From Coprinellus micaceus (lineage: Eukaryota > Basidiomycota > Agaricomycetes > Agaricales > Psathyrellaceae), in NCBI GenBank assembly GCA_951394405.1, contig OX596338.1, forward strand, positions 3,782,001-3,846,000: a DNA stretch of 64,000 bases, given 5' to 3'. This document shows, piece after piece, positions 53,108-63,467 of this stretch. Numbering within the stretch: position 1 is the first letter of the stretch; every line of letters begins with the position of its first letter. The notes under the pieces were generated by a model that did not search any database, had not been told where the DNA came from, and worked only from the letters and a program-made list of their open reading frames with translations. The position numbers were made by a program, and so were the translations under genes.

Positions 53108-53170
53108 CCCGGGGTCGTATCGCCCAAGCTGGGGTGTACACCACCCCAGGTTTCTTTATACGACCCCGGG
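53108..53170. repeat. Nested palindromic repeat, copy 2 (most symmetric)
   Basis: CCCGGGGTCGTAT (53108-53120) and ATACGACCCCGGG (53158-53170) form a perfect 13-bp inverted repeat. Within it CTGGGGTG (53129-53136) pairs with CACCCCAG (53142-53149). The core CGCCCAAGCTGGGGTGTAC is shared with copy 1. Confidence 0.65.
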
Positions 53171-54783
53171 GAGTGTCGGGGTTACGCAGCCTTGCGATTG
53201 GTCCCACCCCCGGCTTCTCATCCGAACAAATCGCAACCTCGCGACGGTGGCATCGCAAAACCTCTTGCCCGTTACATATAGTCGATGCACCGCACCTCGA
53301 CGCGAATTCCGCCGCCCTCACGCCCTCGATTCTTACCTCCCCGCCATCCACCCTTATCAGCTCCACTTTCGTGAACCCCAGACTCTCCTAGCCAAGACGC
53401 GGTGGTCCTACCCTCATCATCGGACAGCGAAGACCCCTTCTTTCCAGGCCCTCTCGGCATTGTCCTGGCCAGCGTCCCGTTCATCATACGACCTTGTGCG
53501 GACTCGCATCGTGAGTTTCGGACGTTCCCCCGGCTCATTCTTTCCACAACGCCCGGACGCTCGATCGACTAGCTGTTCGCATGCCGCTCTTCGACGAACT
53601 AAGTGCGTGCTCCGTCGACGCGACAATCTGGATTTGTGCTCAAGTACTTGGCTTCAGGCCCTTCGCACTAGGGTACGTTCTGCGCGACCCTTTAGTGATG
53701 TGTGACTCCTCGTTGACTCTTGGTATCATAGCACTGGACGCAGGGGCCATTTGAACACTCGGGAAAGCATCGTTGAATCCGGCTTCGTCTCCTCGGTCGA
53801 ACCTTCCTCGACGACCTGCCTACGCCATCGATCCAGCCTAAAACGCGCTCCTCATTTCCTCTTGTGTCTTACACCTCGTTCTATCATCGCCTGTCCAGGG
53901 GTGACACCCTTCCATGCCTCGAAACCCCAACTCACTCAGGCTCTTCGTGGCACCTCATACACGCCATCGACCCATTTAACGCTCTCCTCTCCGCTCCTTC
54001 CAGGCTTAGTCCACCCACCTACGGCCATCGTCGTCATTGCCTGATCATACTCCCTCGCGCCGTGAAAAGTGTTGCACCCTAATTCTATCGCGTTGGAGGT
54101 TCCCATTTATGAAACCTTGGGATCAGGCACCTCTCACCGACGGCTAATCTCTCGACCTCGCATATGAACGATCGCAAGACGCACCGTCTCATTATCCTTC
54201 CCTCTGGCGTTCTACGCGTCGGTGACATCGCGAAGACTCTCGCCCTCCACCATACTACTCCCTCGACGCAACGCAGCTCGATTTGAGAGCCGTCACTCGC
54301 CTTCGTCAGCTCGACATAGTTCCCCTTCATCCGCCGTCCGACCCTGGGTGCTTCAAGGCCGCCACGGACCCACTATGTTCACCACGCCACGGCGAAGAGC
54401 ACTCTGTTGCACGAAGCCGCGGCGTTCACACCAACTGCCGACTATCTCGACATTACCACGTCTGCTGCACACATCCGGACCCTAACCATACCCGGCGAAA
54501 TGCGCTACCCCACCCCCAAGCTCTCTCCGCCTTTTTACCAGCCATGATCTCCACATCCTTGCCGTCTCGAACTTCGACGTCCCGAAATCGCCTGGTCGAA
54601 TTCCAGACGTCGACACACCTGCCAGTTACACAGGGTGGCTCAGAGTTCCTTCCCCGCGCTCCGGTCTATATACGAGTGCCTTCGCCATCGAGGATTAGAG
54701 CCCCGCCATCGAACCTTGCCGCACAAGGCACCTTCGAACGCACGACTTCCTGCACAGGGCAGTATTGAATGGATGGTTTCTCC

Positions 54784-54900
54784 ACGGTCGTATCAGCCGG
54801 GCCGGGGGTTCCCTCAACCCTGGTGTATATGTATATCCCAGCCATACAGCCTTGTTCGAGGAGGGGCTGTGAGACTCCCAGAGGCGTATATCGAGGTTCG
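54784..54900. repeat. Palindromic repeat family, diverged copy 3
   Basis: ACGGTCGTATCAGCCGGGCC and GGTGTATATG align with copies 1 and 2 but the outer arm has decayed. The tail (CAGCCTTGTTCGAGGAGGGG, CTGTGAGACTCCCAG) matches that after copy 1, so the repeat unit is about 100-120 bp. Confidence 0.5.
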
Positions 54901-56480
54901 GTTTTGAGTTCGAGGGCGGGAGTCGATGATGGGATGGTGATGACGAGGAGCCTACGACGAGAATGCAGGGAGGATGGACAGTGGTATCGTGGAGTCGTGC
55001 TCAGAGTGCCTCCCCTCCCCTCACCCGTCCCCGCCGAGCACCCTTCAGTCGTGCACGTCTACTTGCTTCGTTCGGCGACAGGCACGCCATCCCAGAAACC
55101 CCTGCCCTAGGCTTAGGCTCCGAAACGCAGGGACGACGTCCACCATCTAAATCGTGCTTCTCTGCGAGACGGAGCTCAAAAGCGAAGACCCGGAATTCGC
55201 CAGCGCTTGACATCCTTGGATCCTCCTACCTTACGGTCTTCATCTGCAGTCCTTCCATAAACCTCCACACCCATTCATATACTCTCTACGGCTACCAACC
55301 ACCCAGCTTCGCTGGCGGCAGCTTCTTCGCTCCACTACGCTATTGGGCAGCAGAAACCTGACCGGCATAAGTACTGTACTGTGTACCGCCCTGACAAGTA
55401 TCTTGTTCGTGCAAACGCAATGCAAACCTATTAGTATTATGGGTGCCTCGTCGACTGGCTATCCGCTTCTGTTGACGCGATGACGCGTCCGTGGTTCTGC
55501 TGAGACGAAGAGTCTCCACCAATCCACTTCCCTGACTCAAGATCTACCCGCCTCACCGCAGTCTCCAACGACGACTCACCCTCAGCAACGCTCTAGATCT
55601 CTCGCTTCCTGCCCCCCACGTTTCCGATCAAGGTGGCTCTCGAGTCTCATCAACTCGCGTGGCGTTTTCGGTGGACTGACGCGCATACGTCCGGACACTT
55701 ACCGAAACAATCCAAGTGCAGTACCTTGCGGCTGCCCACGAGCTTGGGCTGTCCAGCCATGCATGCATCCGTGTACACCGGTCCCGTCTGTTCATCAATC
55801 TGCATATCCGCTCACGCACCCTCGCCATCCTGGCTGGTAGTAGTGAGCGCGCTTCACTCGGGCCCTGGATATGTGTTCCCTCGCCCGCTCGCCTGCCACC
55901 CCAGGTCAACCCAGCTATGAGATACGGTGCGAAGAAGACCACCCAGACTTTTCCTTTTCCACTGCGGTATGTAATAAATGGTATCATCCCGTTTCGGTGT
56001 GGTATCTGTGCGTGCCATGAGCACTCCCTCACTGAGACGGGAAGACGAAGAGTCTGGGGAGGGCGATGTGCCTCGGATCTGTAATGAATAGAATGGGGGT
56101 TTTGGGATTTACGACTCGGACGGCGGCGTGTGAGATCGATTGCGGCATTGAATGGAAAGTAAACACGGGGGGGGGAGATTCTGTGACAAGTATAGAAGAT
56201 GATGAGGCTGATAAAGCCCAGTGAAAACGCCAGTTGGTGCCAGTAATGGCCAACAATTGAGAATCGCCAAACAGCCCAAAGCAATCGCGTCCAGTCGCCA
56301 TCAGTCGCTTGGCATGGTTGGCCACCTTGTCAATAATCCCCCACTAGCCGCCGACCGCTCACACTCGTATCCCCCCTGCTTGCCCATATGTATTTATATT
56401 GACTTGAACGAATACAACAAATGAACCAACGCCCGGCCGAGTGCCTCAATTCTCTCTAAGTCCCTTTGCCTGCGACCACC

Positions 56481-58229
56481 ATGCCCGCCTCACGACGTCA
56501 ACACGGCGCCACTCGCAAACCTAGGACACCCAAGCCCAAGCCACCCGCACTTCCTCCTCCCTCCAAACCGGGGCTCCGTAAGGAGGACCAACGATATTGG
56601 TGCAACTGCACCGCACTCTGCGATGGGATCATGCAAGAGCGACCTCAATCAACCTTCAAGTACCACAAGAAGTACAGGAAGGCCGACATCGCCAGACGAA
56701 CACCCACTGGAGTACAACATGATGTTCTTAGAGATGCAATGAGAACTCACCTGGGCTATGAAGACCAGCTTGATGATCAGGAGAGTGACGAGGAGGATGA
56801 GGGAGGTGAAGAGGGGATGGAAGGAGGCAGTGGGATGGGGGATCAACAGGTGCGCTTTCGTTCTACTTGGTCTAGATTATGTAGCTTGACGAGTCCGTTC
56901 TCCCGCAGGAGGACTCGTTCCAGCAGCCTCAACCCCCGCCAACCCATAACTTCCCTCAAGGCGAGCAGCCGAATCCTGAACCACTCGGCGAGCCCATCGA
57001 AGAAGACCCACCTGTGCAGCCAGTAGAAGAGGACCATCCAGGAGAGCCTCAGGATGACGATCGTGACCCTGAGTGGGAAGACGAGGACTCTGAAGGCCCG
57101 TTGCCCGTTGCTACGATGGAAGACTTGAAGATAGCGATGGCATACGCAAACTATGTTCGGGAGGCAACGCTCGACCTCTGTGACTACGGGACGACTTCCA
57201 ACCAGGAGAAGCGGTCGATGATCAAGCGGATGCTCGCTCCTCCCCAGGAAATCTTGGATCTGGCTGACGACCCGGACCTCGCTCTGTGCGTCGCTCTCTA
57301 CGTGGATCTTGGCAACACCTCGCAGAAGGCATACGATCGTGCCATGTCTCGTCTCCAGCACCGGTGTCGGTACCTTCAACCTCCGGTTCGGTTCTACACC
57401 TACGACCAAATTCGAAAAAAGATTCGCGAGCTTACTGGGGTTATCGAGTTCAAGCACGACATGTGTATTAAATCCTGCTTGGCGTTTACTGGACCTCTTT
57501 CTGAGCTGGAGCACTGTCGAAAATGTGGCGAGGCACGCTACCACACCGTCAACCGAAAAAAGGTTCCTCGACAACAATTCTATACGATCCCCCTTGGACC
57601 TCAGCTTCAGGCTCTGTCTCGTAGTAGGGAAACATCGAAGCTCCTCAACTATCGACGAGATGAGACAAAGAAACTACTCAAGGAGCATTCGAAGACTCTT
57701 CCAGATGGCCGTGTCGTTGTTGACGTTCCAGGCTGGTCGGACTATATCCACGGCCAAGATTACTTGGACCGGGTCATCTCTGGGGATATCAAGGACGACG
57801 ACATGGTTCTGATGCTCTCGATCGATGGTGCCCAGTTGTACGAATCCAAGTAGTCTGATTGCTGGATCTACATTTGGGTCCTCATGGACCTACCGCCTGA
57901 CCAGCGATACAAGAAAAAGTACGTCATGCCTGGAGGCTTTATTCCGGGGCCAAACAAGCCCAAAAACATCGATTCCTTCATCTTTCCGGGTCTCCAGCAC
58001 CTCTCAGCGATTCAGAAGGAAGGGCTTCCGATTTGGGATCCACAAAGGGAGGATGATCCGGAGCGCGAGGCTGTCTACAAGACGCACCCTTTCCTGCTCT
58101 TCGGAACAGCTGACGGGCCTGGTCTTTGCTACCTGCACGGTCGAAACGGGCATCAGGGCTATTACGGTTGTCGACATTTTTGCCCGATACCTGGTCGGCG
58201 CTTTGGAAGAAAGTCCGACACCTATTATC
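56481..58229 (+). pseudogene. Tnp2 (CACTA/CMC-type) transposase, interrupted
   Basis: Exon 1 56481-56849, intron 56850-56908 (59 nt), exon 2 from 56909. A basic, Pro-rich head with a Cys/His-poor DNA-binding-like part (YWCNCTALCDG) and acidic linker leads into the Tnp2 family region: FKHDMCIKSCLAFTGPLSEL, EHCRKCGEARY, LMLSIDGAQLYESK, SDCWIYIWVLMDLPPDQRY, GGFIPGPNKPKNIDSFIFPG, LGTADGPGL-type block (LFGTADGPGLCYLHGRNGHQ). A TAG at 57851-57853 breaks the frame between ESK and SDCW; the same frame continues beyond it. At 58230 the gene stops where the copia LTR begins, and the rest is not in this window. Non-functional as it stands. Confidence 0.8.
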
Positions 58230-58613
58230 TGTAGAACGATGCAAGTATGACCCACTGTAAGTGGGGAGAGTTCGATATTAGATTTGGAAGTAAGTAGGGT
58301 ATACAAGATACGCACCTGTAAGTGGGGAGAGTTCGATGGGGACTCACCCACTTACAGTGTGGACTATATACTGTGGAGAACAATAGATAACCTATATGCG
58401 GAACAATAGGAAAGAACAATAGACGTTCCATAAGCAGAGAACAATAGCAGTGAATGGAGATAAGGTGGAGATAAGAGAACAATAAGTGCGAGTATAATGG
58501 GAATAATACAAGGTGCTTGTTGTTCTCTGTAGAACAATAAAAGATAAGTAAAACGTTCGAAATAGAGGTATTCTTTGTAGAGATAGAGTTGACATGAGCA
58601 TTGTCTTCCAACA
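58230..58613 (-). repeat. Copia 3' LTR
   Basis: On the minus strand it begins TGTTGGAAGACAATGC and ends ATCGTTCTACA, 384 nt, with TG...CA ends. Near its outer end are two direct copies of TGTAAGTGGGGAGAGTTCGA (58247, 58318) and one inverted CCCACTTACA (about 58348), an unusual internal palindrome that may mark regulatory or termination signals. Confidence 0.7.
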
Positions 58614-58640
58614 CACCCCCTCAATGTAATGTCTCTGTAT

Positions 58641-61600
58641 TTACTCGAGTCCAAGAGCAAGTCGATGACGTTCAACGGCAGGTTTGGGTAAAGGTTTAGT
58701 AAATATATCGGCGATCATATCGGTAGTAGATAAAAAGTGAACAGTAATGTCGCCTCGCTTGATAGCATCCCGAATCCAATGCATCTTTATATCGATGTGC
58801 TTCATTCGGCTATGGAGTTCTGGGTTCCGGAGAACCTTGAGTGCGGATTGGTTGTCGACCATGAGTGGTGAGGGAGTAGAGACGTTGTGACCAAGTTCCT
58901 TCAGGAGTGTGCGCATCCAGATGATGTCCCTTCCAGCGCTCGACGCGGAGACGTACTCTGCCTCTGTTGAGGAGTCTGCCACCGTCGATTGCTTCTTTGC
59001 CGACCAACTAACTGCTCCTGATCCCATTTTAATGACAAATCCAGATGTGGATCGTCGCGTGTCAAGGCACCCAGCATGATCTGCGTCGCTGTATGCTTGA
59101 AAGAGTTCCGAAGACATCTTGCTACCATTGTTACGATAGGTGAGCTTCAGATCTTTGGTTCCCTTGAGGTAACGGAATAGGTGCTTGACTGCTTTCCAAT
59201 GCATAGGTCCGGGGTTGGAGTTGTATTGGGCTAGTTTGGCAACAGCGTAGGCAATGTCAGGGCGTGTCGCAATCATAAGGTATATCAGGGCGCCGATGGC
59301 ATTCATGTATGGGACGTTCTTCATCATCTCGTCGTCAGCCTTGTTTGGAATGTACTTGGTGAGAGTAGCACCGCTTCCTGGATCCATTGGAGTTCCTACT
59401 GGGTAGCAGTCCTCCATCTTGAATCGCGTAAGCATGTCGAGGATGTATTGAGTCTGGGATAGGCGCATGACTCGGTTCTCGCGGTCGTAGTCAACCTTGA
59501 TTCCAAGTAGGTACGAGGTGGGTCCGAGATCCTTGATCTTGAAGACCTTGGCAAGGGAGTCCTTGAGCCATTGGATCTTTTCTTGGCTTTTCGAGGTTAT
59601 GGTGATGTCGTCAACGAAGACTGGTACAACAATGCGGGTCCCATCCATCTCCCAGACATAGATAGCCGGGTCAGACTTTATTTGGGTGAATCCGATCGCT
59701 TCAAGCTCTGATGCTAGCTTTTGGTACCATAGTCGTCCGCTCTGTTTCAAGCCATATAAACCTTTCTTCAGCCGGCACACCCATCTCCGTCCCTTTGAGT
59801 CTGGATTCTTGATCTCAAACCCTGGCGCTTGCTCCATGTAGACTTCGTATTGCTCCTCGATTGTTCCGTTGAGGTAGGCATTGTCGACGTCGATGGTCTC
59901 GATGAAGTGTCCTTCCATGGCGGCTTGGGCGAAGATCGCGCGAATTGATGTGAGACGAGATGCAGGTGCCCATGTCTGATCGTAGTCTACTCCAGGCATT
60001 TGGGAGTATCCCTTGGCAACAAGTCGAGCCTTGTAGCGGTCAATTGTGCCATCTGCCTTTCGTTTGATGAGGAAGACCCATCGTGATCCGACAACCTTTC
60101 GTCCCTCTGGTAGTTCGACTAGTTCCCAAGTGCCATTGGTGGTTAGAGCGTCAATCTCAACCTGTGCTGCGGTCTGCCAGTGTTCGCCATCTGGTCCTGC
60201 GAAGGCTTCCCAGTGTGTCCGAGGCGCATCTCCTGGACGGCGTGTAGCCGCTCCTAGTGCTTTATCCTGTGCCATGTAGAATGCCATTTCCATGCCTTGG
60301 TCAAGAGTCAGGGTCTCTTCCAGGGGGACATGGTATAGACTGATGAGAGAATCAAGTATACTGGTGGCACGTAGTGCATCTTCCATGTCTACAGGTTCAT
60401 CGTCAAGGTCAAAGTCCTCAGCTGCAATGGGTTGTACAGGTTCGTCGTCTTCATCGTCGTCTTCATCCTCATCCTCATCCTCTGTTTCGGGTAGCTGATT
60501 GTTTCTCTGTGCACCCCCTCGATCTGCTACCTGTTCACCCCCTTCACGCCTGGCCACTGGAATTGTACCGCGTCTCCCTTTTCCACTCGCGAGTTGGTAG
60601 TCCTTGACGGTTGTTGCCGTTTTCCGTACAGGCCGGGAGCTTTGTGCTACTAGCGGTGGAGCTTTCGGAACTTTCGCCTTGCGAGGGATTGATTCGCGAG
60701 GGGGAGGGGGAGGTGGCCGGGTGCGTTTCTGGGCAGGTGCTGGAGGTGCGACCGGTGCTGGAGGAGGTAGTTCTGGGAACATGGGTCCATCCTCAGCTGG
60801 TGCAGGGAGCCCTGGGAACAAGGCAGGTATTGGTAGCAGCTGTTTCGTTGAGGGAGTAGATGAGGGATCCCGTTTCGTAGGAGTAGGTGGAATTGACGGA
60901 TGGACAGACGGTTGCTGTGTGGCTGGCGTCTTAGGCTCAGTTTTAGGAGGTCGCTCGGGAGTCCGAGGTGCTGCTTGGTCTCCATCGTCATCATTGTCGC
61001 TCTCGTCTGATCCATCATCTGGATGGTCATGGGGAGGCGGTGGTGGCGCGATGGGAGCATGAGGTGGTGCAAGAGGTGGATTCTCCGGTTCGAGATTGGC
61101 GTCTGGCCAGATGTCCCTAATGCCTATAGGCGTGTATGCCTGTTCCTTCCCTACGGTCGAGAGACCAGGGAAGGTGCCTTCAGCGAAGATAACATCCCGG
61201 GATATGGTGATCTTCTTCGTTACTGGATTGTAGCATTTCCAGCCTTTGTAGCCTGGTTCAAAGCCGATAAAGACACAAGGCTCCGTGTGTGACTGGAGGT
61301 TCTTGCGGTCCTTGCGCAATACATGGACGTATACGCGGCAGCCAAATACTCGGTGCATGGACAGATCGGGCTTTGCTTTATGCCAGACTTCATAGGAGGT
61401 AGTATTCGATAATGTGGAGGATGGGGTCGCATTCAGGATGTCTGTGTAATAGAGTACAGCTGCACCCCAGAACATCATGGGAAGGCGTGCTTGGTTGAGC
61501 ATGGCAATGACCCCTTCAGTTAGTGTGCGATTGAGTCGTTCGCTGACACCGTTCTGTTGAGGTGTGGCTTTAACTGTGTGTTGCCGTGCGATACCAAGTC

Positions 61601-63467
61601 CCTTGCACCATTGAATGAAGTCGTTCCCCATGTATTCCCCCCCTTTATCATCACGAAGTTCCTTGACCTTTGTGCCGAGCTTTCGCTCACTCTTGGCAAC
61701 AAAGTCTTTGAAGGCTTGGAATGCGTCACTCTTGTGTTTCAGGAGGGCGACCTCCTTGAACCGTGAGTGGTCATCAATGAATGTGATCCAGTATCGATAG
61801 CCGATTGGTGTCTGTACAGCGAGGGGTCCATGGAGGTCCGAGTGAATCCGTCCAAGGAGCTCTGTTGAGCGATTCGCTGATAGCTTTGGGAATGGATCCC
61901 GATGTTGCTTGCCTGCAATGCAGTGTTCGCAGGTGTCGTTGAGTTCCGTGCCCTCCTTCACCAGGATGCCAGTGGCCAAGTCTTGGCGCATAAGCGTCTC
62001 CAGACGGTCCTTCCCAATGTGCCCTAACCTCTGATGTAATAGTTCCTTCTCGATCTTGGAGATGTAGGCTGCCTCCGTTTCCGTGTTTTCGAGCGTTGTC
62101 CCATTGAGAGAGCCAACAGTTCCGTCGATGGTAGCTGTTAGGAGTAGCTCGCCATTCTTGAAGAAGTCAAGCGAGTCTCCTTCAATTACGACGCGCATTT
62201 TGCTCTTCTTAACAACGGAGAGGATCGAGAATAGGTTATTGCGAAGTGCGGGAACATATAGTACATCGTTGAATATCACAGTTTGGCCAACCTTTCCGTA
62301 TATACGAGGCGTGAAACGTACTTCCCCCTTTCCTGTAGCCCAGACGATCTCGTTGTTGGCGAGAGACACAGCAATTTTCACCGCAACCATGTTACGGATC
62401 CACTTGCGATTGGGTGTCATATGTGAGGTTGCACCTGAGTCTGGGTTCCAGGAAGTATTAGTGGGGTTGTTACGAGCTCGACGGATAAGGGGACTTGCGA
62501 TGTGGGCAACACTGGCCATCATGACGCTCTCCTCAGCAGTCGCTGCTGTGGTAGGTGTCTCCGCGATCTTGGCCTTCTGGGAGTTCTGGACGCGGCAGTC
62601 CTTGTCCTCATGCGTGTTCTGCCAACCGTGGACCTTGCACCTGTACTTCGCCTTCTTCTTCGGGGCAGCTGTGGCTACCTGAAGAGCGGCGGACGTCCCC
62701 TCAGCAAGCTGAGTGTTGCGAGCGAGGGAGTCGGCCTTGCGAAGGTGATCGAGGACTTCAAGGGGATTGTCGTCCCCAGTGGAGATGTGGTTGAGCGTAT
62801 TGCGGAGGATGGTGTCATCCTTGCCAAGACCAATGGGGATCATGCTGATTGCAAGATCGCGCGCGAGATGAGCAGCCGTGTATCCTTCCTCGAAAGCAGA
62901 GGGCGTAAGGAGTTCATGTGCTCCCCGACTGGTGGATTGAATCGTCGTTGTTGCTCCGTCCGATGTCGTTTGGGAGGAGATGGTGACGGTCTGTGTTGTC
63001 TCTGGAAGGTATTCTGCTCCTTGCGGGAGGAGCGCAGTGAGACGTGAGGCGTGTGCCATGCAACGCGATCCGAAGTCGGAGTAGGTCTCCTTCTCGAAAC
63101 CCGAGGACCTCATTCGGAGTGCCATCATCTCCTGAAGGACACTGATGCGAGAGCCAGAAGTCTTGGGCTGGTAGGTTTCCAAGAGCTTCTCCCAGATAGC
63201 AGCGATGTCGGTGACTTGGATGCCAGAGAGGACGGTCTCGAGTTGGGAGTGGTCGAGAGTAGACCGGACGTAGCCGATGAGCTTGGAGCGGCGACTGGCA
63301 TAGTCGGACTTGACCTTGTCGTCGGCATTGCTCCCAGGTTTTTTCTCTTCCCCAGTGAGGATGCCGTAGGCGTTGAGGTCGAAGGCCTTGTTCTCGACAG
63401 TGAACTTCCACTGCTGCACAGTGTAGGCCGTGAGCATGATGGGCGAGGACGTAGTGGTAGAGTCCAT
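58641..63467 (-). CDS. Copia Gag-Pol polyprotein
   Basis: 1608 aa from MDSTTTSSPIMLTAYTVQQW, without internal stop. The Gag-type N-terminus (DIAAIWEKLLETYQP, ALRMRSSGF) is followed by a zinc-knuckle-like CKVHGWQNTHEDKDC. Protease site DSGATSHM about residue 340. Integrase: HHCC near 477-520 (HQRLGHIGKD, CEHC), DLHGPL about 546, TPQQNGVSERLNR about 636. A Pro/acid-rich linker near 830-1000. Reverse transcriptase: RYKARLVAKGYSQMPGVDY, GLYGLKQSGRLW, and the catalytic box VFVDDI about 1286. RNase H: AYSDADHAG about 1460 and DSSTEAEYV. All core residues are visible, so the copy looks recent and possibly competent, pending its 5' LTR. Confidence 0.88.
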   Translation of the reverse strand: MDSTTTSSPIMLTAYTVQQWKFTVENKAFDLNAYGILTGEEKKPGSNADDKVKSDYASRRSKLIGYVRSTLDHSQLETVLSGIQVTDIAAIWEKLLETYQPKTSGSRISVLQEMMALRMRSSGFEKETYSDFGSRCMAHASRLTALLPQGAEYLPETTQTVTISSQTTSDGATTTIQSTSRGAHELLTPSAFEEGYTAAHLARDLAISMIPIGLGKDDTILRNTLNHISTGDDNPLEVLDHLRKADSLARNTQLAEGTSAALQVATAAPKKKAKYRCKVHGWQNTHEDKDCRVQNSQKAKIAETPTTAATAEESVMMASVAHIASPLIRRARNNPTNTSWNPDSGATSHMTPNRKWIRNMVAVKIAVSLANNEIVWATGKGEVRFTPRIYGKVGQTVIFNDVLYVPALRNNLFSILSVVKKSKMRVVIEGDSLDFFKNGELLLTATIDGTVGSLNGTTLENTETEAAYISKIEKELLHQRLGHIGKDRLETLMRQDLATGILVKEGTELNDTCEHCIAGKQHRDPFPKLSANRSTELLGRIHSDLHGPLAVQTPIGYRYWITFIDDHSRFKEVALLKHKSDAFQAFKDFVAKSERKLGTKVKELRDDKGGEYMGNDFIQWCKGLGIARQHTVKATPQQNGVSERLNRTLTEGVIAMLNQARLPMMFWGAAVLYYTDILNATPSSTLSNTTSYEVWHKAKPDLSMHRVFGCRVYVHVLRKDRKNLQSHTEPCVFIGFEPGYKGWKCYNPVTKKITISRDVIFAEGTFPGLSTVGKEQAYTPIGIRDIWPDANLEPENPPLAPPHAPIAPPPPPHDHPDDGSDESDNDDDGDQAAPRTPERPPKTEPKTPATQQPSVHPSIPPTPTKRDPSSTPSTKQLLPIPALFPGLPAPAEDGPMFPELPPPAPVAPPAPAQKRTRPPPPPPRESIPRKAKVPKAPPLVAQSSRPVRKTATTVKDYQLASGKGRRGTIPVARREGGEQVADRGGAQRNNQLPETEDEDEDEDDDEDDEPVQPIAAEDFDLDDEPVDMEDALRATSILDSLISLYHVPLEETLTLDQGMEMAFYMAQDKALGAATRRPGDAPRTHWEAFAGPDGEHWQTAAQVEIDALTTNGTWELVELPEGRKVVGSRWVFLIKRKADGTIDRYKARLVAKGYSQMPGVDYDQTWAPASRLTSIRAIFAQAAMEGHFIETIDVDNAYLNGTIEEQYEVYMEQAPGFEIKNPDSKGRRWVCRLKKGLYGLKQSGRLWYQKLASELEAIGFTQIKSDPAIYVWEMDGTRIVVPVFVDDITITSKSQEKIQWLKDSLAKVFKIKDLGPTSYLLGIKVDYDRENRVMRLSQTQYILDMLTRFKMEDCYPVGTPMDPGSGATLTKYIPNKADDEMMKNVPYMNAIGALIYLMIATRPDIAYAVAKLAQYNSNPGPMHWKAVKHLFRYLKGTKDLKLTYRNNGSKMSSELFQAYSDADHAGCLDTRRSTSGFVIKMGSGAVSWSAKKQSTVADSSTEAEYVSASSAGRDIIWMRTLLKELGHNVSTPSPLMVDNQSALKVLRNPELHSRMKHIDIKMHWIRDAIKRGDITVHFLSTTDMIADIFTKPLPKPAVERHRLALGLE

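Larger units (their letters stand above)
52230..56480. other. C-rich region with short open frames, no confirmed gene
   Basis: Apart from the three palindromic repeats the region has only short Pro/Ser/Arg-rich frames. One piece near 52,840-52,970 reads like ordinary protein (ELNEYLDIDPNLPSDGPLQA, then LKHLSTAARHH), and near 54,540-54,690 another (LHILAVSNFDVPKSPG, SYTGWLRVPSPRSG). These may be remnants of a decayed multi-copy gene, but I cannot name the family. The 218-aa minus frame at 55,628-56,284 is not supported by composition or context. Confidence 0.35.

Noticed and set aside
55628..56284. 218-aa open frame on the minus strand with a hydrophobic N-terminus
   Set aside because: Composition is that of reversed C-rich DNA (Arg/Pro/Ser), with no domain, no motif and no splice context; it lies in a region without other coding signs.
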